The notes beneath the pieces were generated by a model that worked only from the letters and a program-made list of their open reading frames with translations, ran no database searches and was not told where the DNA came from. Of a stretch of 64,000 bases of DNA, positions 26,401-34,719 are shown in pieces. The stretch is taken from NCBI RefSeq assembly GCF_048564905.1, contig NC_133006.1, positions 22,784,001-22,848,000 on the forward strand, given 5' to 3'. Position numbers and translations under genes: made by a program. How positions within the stretch are numbered: the stretch's first letter is position 1; the number at the start of each line of letters is the position of its first letter. The stretch comes from Vicugna pacos. Taxonomy: Eukaryota; Chordata; Mammalia; Artiodactyla; Camelidae.

Positions 26401-29400
26401 TTTTATTCTTTAAATGTTTGATGAAACTCACCAATAAAATCATCTGGGCCTGGGAACTTTTTAGTGGGATTTTCAGTGAACAATTCAATTATTTTACTTG
26501 TTATAGATCTATCCAGATTTTCTATTCCTTAAGTCATTTTGAGTAATTTGTGTACGTTGAAGAATTTGTGCATTTCATCTAAGTCTAATTTATTGGCATG
26601 CAATTTTAGTAGAAGTTTCATTTGAGCCTTCTAAATTCTGTAGATTCAATAGTGATGTCTCCTCTTTCATATCTGATTTTGATAACTGGGTTTCTCATTA
26701 TTATTGAGCAGTCTAGTAAAATTTGCTGACTTTTAAAAGAAGCAATATTTGATTTATTGATTTTCTCTAATGAATTTTGTTTTTCATCACAGGTTTCTAA
26801 CTTAGTCTTTATTATTTCCTTATTTTGACTACTTTAAGCTAAGCTTCTCTTTTTTGTTCCTTCAGAGAGAAGCTTAGGCTATTGATTTAAGATAATACTC
26901 TTGTTCTACTTAAGACATTTAAAGTTCTAAATTTCCTCTAGGCATTACTTTTAGCTGCATCCAATAAAGTTTGGTAGGTAGCGTTTTCATTTTTATTCAA
27001 TCCAAAATATCTTCAAAAATTTTTTTGATTTCCTTTTTGATTCACAGATTATTTTTAAATATATTAATTAATATCCAAATGTTGTTTAAATCTAAAATTT
27101 CCTTCTGATTTTTATTTCTAGTTTAATTTTTTTGTAACTAGAAATCATCCTTTTATGGGCAGCCTTTTATTAATCATTTAAAATATTTTTTCATGAATGA
27201 GTGTTTTTCAATTTGATATGTACCTTTGTCAATTTCCAGTGCTGTAAAGTAGTCATTTTGGACAATCTTTCCAGTCTTAATTGTTGCTTTTGGGGAAGGG
27301 GTTTGCTGAGCTATTCACTCAACCATTCCAGAAGTACTCTTAATCTTATTTTTGACAACATTTTTCTCCAAATTTAGTGCACTTCTCATAAATTTCCTTC
27401 TAACCAGTTAGTTTCATGTGTCAATAGCTATTTCCAAAGTACAACTGTAGATACATTTGTCAATTTCATTTTTTTCCTTATGTGTCTTCTTCATGGTTTC
27501 TCTCTTGAAGCTACCTGGTAAAATTGTAAGAAGTCCATCATTGTGATCTTTGCTCATTCTTAAGTTTCCCAAGTCATTTGGTTCATTAAAGAAATTGCAC
27601 TATTCCTTTGTGCTAAAAATGCACTTTTAATTTCATCTTTTATTTCAGGTGGCCTACAAAAGTGATTGCCTTACTTGTTCTGTAAAAGCCAAGATTGTAA
27701 ATATTTTAAGGTTTGTGGGCTATGTAGTCTCTGTCACAATTACTCAGCTGTGCCCTTTTAGCACAAAAGCAGCCATAGGCACTGCATAATGAGTTAGTAT
27801 GGTTGTGTTACAATAAAACTGTATGTACACAAATGACGGGTGGTAGGCTGAATTTGGCTCCTGGGCCAATCTGCTGACTCTTGGTCTAGAAAAAGTTACC
27901 TTTTTAAACTCTGAAAATTTACCCATTTTAGGAATTTTTAAAACTCACTTGCACTTACTCTTGAAACAAAGGTGAATATTTTAAAAATGAATTTTTTAAT
28001 AGAATGTCAATAATAGACCCAATGAATACTCTCTTTTCAAGTTCATTCCTTTAGGTCCTGTTTAGGGCACAAGATATATTTTTTAAACGGTCGTAGGAAA
28101 CAGTTTTAGCATCAGTTTTGTCTCTTCCTATCATGGATGTCTCCACATGCAGTTAGTTTTAACTGTTTTATCACTCTATTGCCTATGCACGAAACCAGAT
28201 CACACTTTTTTAAGTGTTGGCTGCAGTATTTCACTTTCATTTTATGATAGCACTTTCTGCCTTGATCAGTGTAATCAACTTTGATTTTTATAAAAAGCAA
28301 CTCCCATATCTCTGTGGTTTAACCCATTCATACTGGTAATATGAGTATACCTGTGTCAGTAGCGCTCCTGGGCAACTCTGAGAACTAGTTTTTTTCTAGT
28401 CTTCTGTCTGCTCTGTTTTTAGGGTCTTGCGGTTCTGGCGATAGGTAGGAAAGTGTTAGAATGAGAATGAGAGTGAAAAAGTTCACATGAACTATTTTAA
28501 AGTCAAAACTGGAAATGGTATGGCTCCCTGCTGAGCACACTTGTTTGGCCACAAGTCAGTGACATTGTCTCACCTAAATGCGGTGAAGATGCTGAGAGGC
28601 AGACATGTAATTTTGCTATTTGTTTAAGAAGATAACTGTATGTTGGGAATATATGAAGTCTGTACTACATAAAGTATAATAGAGGAATTAATTATTATGA
28701 TTATATTTAATACGAAAAGCAGTGGAAACTTTAGTTCAAGCAAAAGTTATAGAATAAATTTGGGTCATTAGCAAAAGAAGTATTGGAAAGAAGAAATTAC
28801 CTCTTGCACCAGGAAATTCAGATACTAGGTCTGACAATGCATATTTATTTTCTTTTCAGACTGGAGGAAGGAATTTTTCCAGGCTGGTGAGTCATTCCCT
28901 GATGACCTAAGAGGGACTCGACTCCTTATTCCCAGGATCAGTCTCAGGATTTGTTGGAAGAGGGCTGATGAAAGCCTCCACATGGGAATATATTCCCATC
29001 CCGCAAGCTCAAAGATATCTCAGGCTTGTATCTTTGCTTCCAGAATCTCTCTTTTTTAGAGATTGAAAGGGTTATTGTCTTTGCAGTGGACGTTACTCTG
29101 GATCCAGTCACAGCTCATCCTGCCCTCATCTTGTCTGAAAAGAACAGACGTATAATCTGGGGAGAGAAGCCTCAAGATCTACCTGAGGATCCACAGAGAT
29201 TTTACTCCCTTCCCTGTGTGCTGGGTCATCAAGTCATCACTTCAGGGAGATGCTACTGGGAAGTAGAAGTCGGGGACAGTGGAGCCTGGGACCTGGGAAT
29301 TTGTAGGCCTCATGTAACGAGGAAGGGGAGGATTTCTATAAAACCAGAGGATGGTTTCTGGGCCATCAGGTTTTATAAGGATGAGTACTGGGCACTCACC

Positions 29401-29634
29401 TCTCCAGAAACACAACTTACTTTAAAGGAGCACCCTGCCACAGTATGTATTTTCCTAGAATATGAGGAGGGGCGTATCTCATTTTATAATATGACAGATA
29501 AATCCCACATTCACACCTTGTCTCAAGGATCCTTTGATGGGCCCTTAAGGCCATTTTTCAGACTTTGGTCCAGCGATTCAGGGCATTTGACCATCTGTCC
29601 AGTGTCTGAAGCAGCACAGGTGCCCCTGTGCTAG
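11447..29634 (+). CDS. Butyrophilin-like protein, 3' part of gene (stalk, membrane span, heptad tail, B30.2)
   Basis: The exons are 11447-11467, 12856-12876, 15612-15722, 17271-17288, 20045-20065, 20152-20172, 20259-20279, 20366-20386, 20473-20493, 21522-21542, 21897-21923, 22615-22641, 28860-28886 and 29087-29634. Every internal exon has an AG acceptor and GT donor, a length divisible by three and phase 1-1, so the chain stays open from the first exon to the stop. The order of membrane span, 7-9 residue micro-exons and terminal PRY-SPRY exon is the signature of the BTN/BTNL family, whose members act at the cell surface in regulation of T cells (including gamma-delta T cells) or in milk-fat secretion. 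IgV and IgC exons and the start codon are not in the window. The B30.2 sequence is close to BTN1A1/BTN2/BTN3-type domains, but the exact member cannot be named. The first two exons are the least certain. Confidence 0.8.
11468..12855. other. Intron with LINE-1 3' fragment
   Basis: AT-rich intron between the first two micro-exons. Apart from the LINE-1 3' UTR piece on the minus strand at about 12440-12610, nothing was recognised. Confidence 0.4.
12440..12610 (-). repeat. LINE-1 3' UTR fragment
   Basis: The text 'ctattggctgtattccccac', 'ttacacccagtaatttgtac' and the pyrimidine-rich 'ctccctcccc' stretch is the reverse complement of the LINE-1 3' untranslated region. The same segment appears at about 13200-13310 in the next copy. 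Confidence 0.7.
12856..12876 (+). CDS. 21-base stalk-type micro-exon (butyrophilin-like gene)
   Basis: A 'gatttctag' acceptor and 'gtgagt' donor enclose 21 bases in phase 1, reading GNQLEKT. The leucine is at the same position as in the preceding micro-exon and in the first residues of the transmembrane exon (GSHLKTD), which suggests one repeated heptad register before the membrane. Confidence 0.55.
13035..14420 (-). repeat. LINE-1, 3' UTR and ORF2 C-terminal part
   Basis: Reverse-complement LINE-1: 3' UTR text ('gaggtatatttttaattttt', 'tacctggtagtttgtacctc'), followed by ORF2 C-terminal text ('ggatcatatggtgattctat', 'ccattcagtaggttgtcttt', 'tctagcagttttatggtttc'). It contains stops in the ORF2 frame. 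The following 14421-14680 looks like the antisense 5' region of another old LINE-1. Confidence 0.8.
14940..15245 (+). repeat. hAT/Charlie-like MER DNA element
   Basis: The text 'gcaactactcatctctgtta', 'acagccatagaccacatgta' and the end 'gatttggcctgtgggccatg' matches the common mammalian hAT-type MER repeat that also occurs at about 27640-27885. The central part carries a lineage-specific insertion or divergence. The exact subfamily was not assigned. Confidence 0.55.
15246..15611. other. Intron, nothing recognised
   Basis: No repeat family was assigned and no exon found. The last bases form the branch and acceptor region of the transmembrane exon. Confidence 0.35.
15612..15722 (+). CDS. Transmembrane exon of butyrophilin-like gene
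   Basis: The exon is 111 bases, phase 1-1, after 'gcatttttcag' and before 'gtaagt'. It encodes about 37 residues: a polar lead ([10 protein letters not shown]), an uninterrupted hydrophobic stretch of about 20 residues (starting [10 protein letters not shown], ending FITYVFW) and a charged KEYHEN end. Acidic residues outside and a lysine inside fit a type I single-span protein. The span is rich in aromatic residues and contains one cysteine. It is the only membrane-span exon found in the window. Confidence 0.8.
16030..16880 (+). repeat. Old LINE-1 or HAL1 ORF1-region fragment
   Basis: The purine-rich text ('gaactgaaaaatataatatc', 'agaatgtcaaaaatttctca', 'gactgtcaacccagaattct', 'aaattctaaaggaagttctg') follows the order of the ORF1/5' region of old L1M or HAL1 elements. 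It is heavily diverged and lies within the intron after the membrane exon. Confidence 0.6.
17271..17288 (+). CDS. 18-base cytoplasmic micro-exon (butyrophilin-like gene)
   Basis: A 'tatttgttttgcag' acceptor and 'gtgagt' donor enclose 18 bases in phase 1, encoding EKTKGN. It directly follows the membrane exon and is one codon shorter than the 21-base heptad exons, so the heptad register shifts here. It is basic, as expected just inside the membrane. Confidence 0.7.
17400..18420 (-). repeat. LINE-1 ORF2 C-terminal part (old copy)
   Basis: Antisense LINE-1 text: 'ctcattgtggttttgatttt', 'gttgaccatttgtacatctt', 'cattctgtatcttgtctctt'. It is much decayed. The open frames at 17574-18002 are shadows of it. 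Confidence 0.75.
18421..20004. other. Intron with probable MIR remnant
   Basis: AT-rich. The part at about 19535-19760 ('gttctgactctgaaataagt', 'cctcagtttacccttctgca', 'cacttctcatgacaa') has the order of a diverged MIR on the plus strand. Nothing else was recognised. Confidence 0.35.
20045..20065 (+). CDS. Heptad micro-exon 1 of the 107-base array
   Basis: 21 bases, phase 1-1, encoding DQLRKEK. The acceptor is 'tttttacttttcag' and the donor 'gtaaac'. It is the only unit ending in K where the others end in N. Confidence 0.85.
20152..20172 (+). CDS. Heptad micro-exon 2 of the 107-base array
   Basis: 21 bases, phase 1-1, encoding GQLRKEN. It differs from its neighbours by a single base in the first codon (glycine for aspartate). 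Confidence 0.85.
20259..20279 (+). CDS. Heptad micro-exon 3 of the 107-base array
   Basis: 21 bases, phase 1-1, encoding DQLRKEN, with an AG acceptor after a T-rich tract and a 'gtaaac' donor. It is identical in sequence to the next unit's exon. Confidence 0.85.
20366..20386 (+). CDS. Heptad micro-exon 4 of the 107-base array
   Basis: 21 bases, phase 1-1, encoding DQLRKEN. The following intron is also 86 bases and carries a few private substitutions. Confidence 0.85.
20473..20493 (+). CDS. Heptad micro-exon 5 of the 107-base array
   Basis: 21 bases, phase 1-1, encoding DQLKKEN. The downstream intron loses similarity about 30 bases after the donor, so this is the last unit of the amplification. 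The next exon lies 1 kb away. Confidence 0.85.
20965..21190 (+). repeat. MIR-family SINE (diverged)
   Basis: The text 'ggttaacagacctgggttca' resembles the MIR tRNA-derived core. 'cttaacccctttgattctca' then corresponds to the 'aacctctctgtgcctcag' part, and the end resembles 'gctgaataaat'. Confidence 0.55.
21522..21542 (+). CDS. Heptad micro-exon 6 (butyrophilin-like gene)
   Basis: 21 bases, phase 1-1, encoding GNLQKEI between 'gtttttcag' and 'gtaaat'. It keeps the leucine at heptad position 3 and the K-E pair of the array exons, so it is an older member of the same series. Confidence 0.8.
21897..21923 (+). CDS. 27-base micro-exon (butyrophilin-like gene)
   Basis: 27 bases, phase 1-1, encoding GERKAQFRN between 'gcatcttctttcag' and 'gtaagt'. 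It is highly basic and continues the helical, charged tail towards the B30.2 domain. Confidence 0.7.
22140..22430 (+). repeat. C/T-rich low-complexity tract
   Basis: Nearly 300 bases of polypyrimidine on the plus strand, mostly irregular CTT, TTCC and CCTT. Open frames of about 100 codons here in two registers arise from the composition alone. It lies in the intron between the 27-base exons. Confidence 0.8.
22615..22641 (+). CDS. 27-base micro-exon (butyrophilin-like gene)
   Basis: 27 bases, phase 1-1, encoding SWQKTSLYP (first codon shared with the preceding exon) between 'gtttacttgcag' and 'gtgagt'. It resembles the W-(R/K)-(R/K)-x-x-L-x motif that precedes the B30.2 domain in BTN1A1 and related proteins. 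Confidence 0.8.
22642..23884. other. Intron, nothing recognised
   Basis: AT-rich, no assigned repeat. An open frame of 60 codons at 23391-23573 shows no family features. Confidence 0.35.
23885..27640 (-). repeat. Long old LINE-1 copy, antisense in intron
   Basis: Antisense LINE-1 runs from the 3' end ('aaggctttattgaagtgttg', 'ttttttcacttagcataacg', 'tggtatcccattgtatggat') through most of ORF2 ('ttgataggaattttattgac', 'gatttattgattttctctaa', 'ttagctgcatccaataaagt'). The 183-codon plus-strand open frame at 24169-24720 is a chance antisense reading of this element. Many stops in the true ORF2 frame show it is dead. Confidence 0.85.
27640..27885 (+). repeat. hAT/Charlie-like MER DNA element
   Basis: The text 'aatattttaaggtttgtggg', 'tactcagctgtgccctttta', 'aaaagcagccataggcactg' and 'ttggctcctgggccaatctg' follows a common mammalian hAT MER repeat over its full length. 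It is moderately diverged. Confidence 0.7.
28860..28886 (+). CDS. 27-base micro-exon preceding B30.2 (butyrophilin-like gene)
   Basis: 27 bases, phase 1-1, encoding DWRKEFFQA between 'tattttcttttcag' and 'gtgagt'. The DWRK-x-x-F-Q motif immediately before the PRY domain is shared with BTN1A1 and close relatives, which makes this exon and its phase very secure. Confidence 0.88.
29087..29634 (+). CDS. Terminal exon: PRY-SPRY (B30.2) domain, butyrophilin-like
   Basis: The exon starts after 'gttattgtctttgcag' in phase 1 and runs open for 182 residues to a TAG stop. PRY motifs come first (V-x-V-T-L-D-P with T-A-H-P at residues 1-12, D-L-P near 31). SPRY motifs follow: WEVEVGD at 59-64, LGIC at 70-73, GFW at 90-92, WALTSP at 102-107, FLEYE at 123-127, ISFYN at 131-135 and LTICP at 168-172. 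The domain is complete with no internal break. Only about ten residues follow LTICP, so the long C-terminal tail of human BTN1A1 or BTN3A1 is absent, as in shorter BTNL proteins. In this family the domain lies in the cytosol and binds small ligands or partner proteins. The upstream in-frame codons from 29026 to 29086 are intron read-through, not coding. Confidence 0.92.
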
Positions 29635-30145
29635 GAGCACCATTTAAGCTGCGGGTCAGTGTGTATTGATGCATGGACCATGACATGAATTCTCCTATAC
29701 CAGAAGCAAGTTACTTTTTCTTATTCATTTTTATGCTTCTCCCTATTATTTTATCTCCTTCATAAACAGCTCCCCCAAAGCATGGTGCAGGGTGAAAAAC
29801 TGTGTGTTGCATGTGGTATGTGTAATGAAATATATATACATAGACATATATGTATAGACATACTCTCATTTAATGTAATCATATTATCATTATAAATATA
29901 CACAAGGAACTAGTGCATGTGATCACCCATACAGTGTTATAATTTCTTTAATATTACAAACTTAAAGTGACAAAGATAGGAGTAAGGGAAGAATAACTTT
30001 TTGTTTTATACTCTTTTTTACCTTTGGGTTTTGTACTACATTTACAAAGTGATATGCAGAAAGATAAAATTAAAAGTTTCAAATAAAAAATAATTCAATT
30101 GTTCTCAGTCTTCTAACTTAGTGACATTCAGAGGGGAAAAGAGGG
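29635..30145 (+). other. Probable 3' untranslated region of the B30.2 gene
   Basis: Non-coding sequence directly after the stop, AT-rich with TATA-type repeats near 29830. No repeat family occurs before the LINE-1 at about 30146, so the 3' UTR and poly(A) site probably lie here. Confidence 0.45.
30082..30087 (+). terminator. Candidate poly(A) signal AATAAA
   Basis: A canonical hexamer about 450 bases after the stop codon, in a 'caaataaaaaataattc' context, followed by a T-rich 'ttgttctcagtcttct' stretch that could be the downstream element. No transcript evidence is available. Confidence 0.35.
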
Positions 30146-30627
30146 CACTTAGAATGACAATCTCCACGTCCATCCATGTTGCTGCAATTGGTATTATTTT
30201 ATTGTCATTCTAAGTGAAGTAATCCAGAAAGAGAAAGAAAAATGCCATACAACATCATTTATATGTGGAATGTAAAAAATGATAAAAGACACAAATGAAC
30301 CCATTTACGAAACAGAAACAAAATCACAGATTTAGAAAACAAACTTATAGTTACCCAGGGGAATACAGTGGGAAGGGATAAATTGGGAGATTGAGATTTG
30401 CAGATACTAACTACTGTAGATAAAGTGGATAAACAATTAAGTTTATACTGTATAGCACAGGGAACTATATTCAATATCTTGTAGTAACCTATAATGAAAA
30501 AGAATATGAAAATGAATATAGGTACATATATGTATGACTGAACTATTATGTTGTATACCAGGGATTGACACAACATTGTAAATTGGCTATACTTCAATAA
30601 AAAAATAAAATAAAATAAAATAAAATA
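30146..30627 (+). mobile_element. LINE-1 3' end with inverted 5' piece and (AAAAT)n tail
   Basis: Bases from about 30206 run in plus orientation ('cattctaagtgaagtaatcc', 'gcacagggaactatattcaa', 'tacttcaataaaa') and end in an AAAAT tract. The first 60 bases ('cttagaatgacaatctccac', 'catccatgttgctgcaattg') are the adjoining LINE-1 segment in opposite orientation. This head-to-head arrangement is the product of twin priming during LINE-1 insertion. Confidence 0.75.
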
Positions 30628-33600
30628 GTGGCAAAAATATTAAAAGTCTATTAAAATACTAAAAAGTAAAAAGAAAAAGAAAATATTGTATCTTTCAAAA
30701 TTCATTTTTCTAAATATTCATGATCAGAAAATGTTGAACATGTGCAATATCATATGAGTGGATGATTTGGCATTCTCTGATGATAAGCTTACAGGCCACA
30801 GGACAAAATTTGAGGAGCAAATGGTCATGTTTGCATATGCTGAATTTGAAGTACAAGCAAGATGACCAAAAGAAGATGTTCTAGAAGTTGTTAAATATAT
30901 GTCAGGAGCTCAGAATGAACGCTTAACATACATAGTTGGAGTATAGGGAAGAGGTTAAGGGCTAGGATGAAGAGAAAGACCCTGTGATTGGCCTGTGGGG
31001 ACCCATAGAAACAAAAAAGAGTGCTAGTTCATGGTAATCAAACAAGACTTCAGTGTTACGGTCTTAGTGACCATACATGTCCAATGCTGTGGAGGGTCAA
31101 GTTAGTTCAAGTGTCTAAGCAGAGCACAAGAGACCTGGCTAAGGCACTTCAGCAGACTGATGGGGTTTGAAGAGTGCATGGATATTAGGGAAGCGAAAGA
31201 GCTGAGTGTAGACCACTCTCTCAAAGAAACACTGACTGTAAAAGAAAGAAAGATACGACAGGATCTAAAACAGAATGCAGGTTAGAAGGAAGGAATTTAG
31301 TTTGTGCTTGTTTTGAATAGCTTTGCTTAAATTTGTTTTGTTTTTAAATGGGAAACACCAAAACATATGTTTAGGTAGAAAGGAGAGCAGAGCATGAGAG
31401 ATGGAAGTGATTGGAGAGAAGGTACTACGGGAAGTGATTATGCCTGGGAAAGAACAGAGGCCGTGATATTTGAGCCCAGTACTGAAGCCTGAATAAGAAG
31501 ATGCATCGTGGAAAAGTGCTTTAAGGGAGAAGAATATCAGTTTACCAGTGATTAAAATGCTCGCTTAGGCTGCATGTATGAGTTGACTAAAATAATCTGC
31601 AGGATTAATGCATCTGGTGGAGAGTTAATGCCACCAGAGGCCAAGACCCTGAGAGAAATACCCTGAGAGCAGAGGGAACAGTACACTCTGGAAAAGAGGG
31701 ACATCTCCAAGAGCCTGAGTGGATGAGAAAGGGCAAGACATTGTAGCATTGTTTGTGCAGGTAATCTTACAAACTGTTCCAGTTGCACTTTTGCTTCTCA
31801 GTTATATTTATGTTCAGGATTTGCCACCATTTGGTCTTTTTGAGAAGGGAGCTCACACATTACTCGCACATTACCATGTCCCATAAGGTTGGTATCTAAA
31901 CAACCCCAGACTGAGCTGAGATTCATGACCCTGATACTAATAACCAGTCACTAGAGATCAGTTAATAATGACCTCCATAGCCAATGCTTTCTTTCTCTCA
32001 GCAGAAATAACCTTCCAATATTCTGTGGGGTCTTTCAGATATTTTCTCTTTAGTCTTTTTGAAATTCCTTCCGACCTGCATTGCGTATTTGTTTGTTAGT
32101 TTCAAATTTTTCCTCTGATTACTCTTGTGCACCATTTGCCATTTCAGTGACTTTGCCACTGAAATGTACCAATGTTTTAGTTTCTTTTTATGAACCCTAT
32201 AACACTCTTCAGTTTTCAAAACTGAAACACATAAAATATTTATACAGCAGATTACTCTCCCAGTGATAAGAAAAATAACTGCTCTGCAGTCTCACGGAAT
32301 AAATTACAAAGGTGAACCAATTTATAGCCCAGATAGATATCCTTGCTAAGTCATCAGTTACGGCTGATTTACTTACTTTTGCAATTTTTCTTATCTGGGC
32401 AATAAAAACATTCATATGACTTTCTCATATTTTCTAAAGTTCTATGTTCCAAGATCAACAATATGCCAAGAAGGGAAAGAAGAGAAAGAGAATGACAGAA
32501 AGACAGGCTCCTATGACACTCAGTAGAGAATTCATGGAGAGCAAATAGAGATGTGAAAATCAGCAACCGTTGGAAACAGATGTATGGATTAGTCTATTTG
32601 AACTACTTTGAAAATGTAGGTTGCAATAGAGTGAAGAAAATTAATAAATATAAAGGCATATGAAATTCATTCAACTGCTCATTTGTTCTAAATGCATTTA
32701 CTAAGTTTTTGCCATGTTTCACACTGTGCAAGTGAGTATAAACTAACAAAATTACAATAAGCTGGATATCAAGGAAATTGTTTTCTGAGCACTAGGAGGG
32801 ACAAATAAATGATTGTCCTTTTATTTGACATATGATTTAATCCTATTGTTGAAAATACATTTTGAAGGAAATCAATGTACTTGGAGGAGTGTATGCCATG
32901 GCGGTTTCTCATCTGCCCTTATGAGAGGTGTACCTGACTCAAGTTCCACTGTGACACCAACAGGTTGGGCCATGGAGTTCACACTTGAGGCAACACAACA
33001 CAAAATCAAAAAGTGAAAAAGTGCCAAAAACTGAAATGGAAGGAAAGCTACACAGAGGACTGACATACCCGAGGGAGACACAGGCTAGTCTCAACTAGGG
33101 AAGCTGAACCAGTTGTTTTTACCAATAAGGTTACGATTCAAAGCGAAAGATTTCTGAGTGATTTCCCAGAAATGCCTTTATCATTACTAACTTTTTTTCT
33201 GGACTCCATAGTGAGTAAACAGTAGAGAAACCATCCCCCACCCCTGTCGTCAGCAAAAGGCCAAAGTCTCTCACCTGAGAAGCCTAGAACTACAGGGTTT
33301 ACTTAGTAGAAATTCCTGACAGTTTCAATGGAATTTTTATGGTAGGACTTGAGTTATTTCTGGCTTAATTTTTCCCCATTGGACTTTGTTTTTACATTGG
33401 TATGCAATAACAATCTCAACAGTAGTAGGAGAGTGAATAGCAATTATTAAGCTCATAGGTTAAGGGATGTGAAAACCACCACCTTACAAGGCTGGAGATG
33501 TAAAATTAAGAATCAGCTACCTTCAATGTCCCAGGTCGATTTTCCACAAACTGTAAGCTTAATAAGTCTAGATTGCACAAAACTATAGTGGCAGTATATA

Positions 33601-33839
33601 CACACCATGCTTACTCTGAAAAAGGTAAAAGCATAAATCTAGAAAGTTGGTATAATAATAGTTCACTTAAATCTCTATGTTAGTCTCTTGAAATTAATAG
33701 TAATAAAAACAGGAAGGACAGCCATTCCTCAGAGGGTTTATAAATTTTGTGTGTGTGTGTGTGTGAGTATGTGTCTTCATAGGAGCACACATATCAGCTT
33801 TATGTTCATGTCAGTTCATATTTATTACCATCATATGAA
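30628..33839. other. About 3.2 kb without recognised gene
   Basis: AT-rich, no open frame above about 80 codons and none with family features. The part near 32690-32760 may be a decayed L2 or MIR. No paired micro-exon splice sites were found and no Ig-type exon (no cysteine-tryptophan-cysteine framework) was seen. Confidence 0.35.
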
Positions 33840-34041
33840 CAAAGAGGAGTAAAGTGCAGTCCAGAGTCCCCTTCTCTGGTACTTCCTGCCCTTGGGCTGC
33901 TCTCCTACCTCCGCTGGTTACAGAACAAGGAGGAAGACAACTGGGTGGCCTGGAGCTTCCAGGAGCTAGGCTTCAGTGTTCAGAGGGGCCTCAAGAGGGG
34001 AGGAGAGGACACTGACACTGCTTTGTTGGAGATTCAGCCAG
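33840..34041 (+). other. Unexplained exon-like segment ending in a consensus donor
   Basis: A GC-richer island stays open from about 33846 to 34041 and reads as protein-like text: ...LRWLQNKEEDNWVAWSFQEL..., then a GLKRGGEDTD stretch and an acidic end. It stops at 'gccag|gtgagt', a strong donor in phase 1. A possible acceptor at 33921-33923 ('gctggttacag') would give an exon of 118 bases. No family was recognised. It may be an orphan exon, a fragment of an inserted gene copy, or part of an unassigned repeat. The C/T-rich sequence to about 34400 is also GC-richer than its surroundings. Confidence 0.25.
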
Positions 34042-34719
34042 GTGAGTTAAAAACGAATGTTGTTTGCTGGGGAATTAGAAGTGGAGTTGGGGGGGGGGTG
34101 CGCGCGCGTGTGTGCGAAGGGCTTGAGAAAGGTCAATGTAGATGTGACAAATTTAGAAAAAAACAAAGGCCTAAATTTAGCGTTTTGACCCTCATGAATT
34201 GTTGATCTTTTCTTTCTTTCTTTCCATAGTTAGAAAACCTTAAGGGTTTTCTAGGAGAGCCGTGTCTTCTCCAGCCTCTGGTCCTGGTCTCCCCCTCGGC
34301 ACTCCGGTCCTCGGAACCTGTCTGGCTCTGTCTCTGTTGGTTCTATATCCCTCCCATGGTCTCTATGTCCTTCTTTAATATCTCTGTTCTCCTTCCATCA
34401 TTGTTTGTCCAACAGGCTTTTTTTTTTTTCTCAGCTGAGAACACTCTGAGACCCATTTCTTTATTATACCTCTTTCCCTAAACTCAATCCTTCATAAACA
34501 AATTAGGAAAATGGGACCTTTTCCTTATAGTCTTCTATTTAATAATAATGTCTAAAACAGAATATGAAAATCATGATAATATTACAATGCACGTAGAAAG
34601 AGTTCTGTAAGATTTAAAAACATAATTCTCTTCTTATACAAATGCCCAAATAAAAATTTTATTTAAAAATAAAACAAAACCGAAAGAACTGTATCAGTTA
34701 GGCTTTTGCTGACTATTTT
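34042..34719. other. Spacer with GT/GC repeat and C/T-rich part
   Basis: It contains a G-run followed by 'tgcgcgcgcgtgtgtgcg' at about 34089-34117 and a pyrimidine-rich stretch at 34210-34440. No gene was recognised. Confidence 0.4.

Noticed and set aside
29026-29086. Upstream in-frame extension of the B30.2 exon to an ATG-like start
   Set aside because: A strong acceptor ('gtctttgcag') at 29077-29086 and the phase match with the DWRKEFFQA exon show that coding starts at 29087. The upstream codons are intron.
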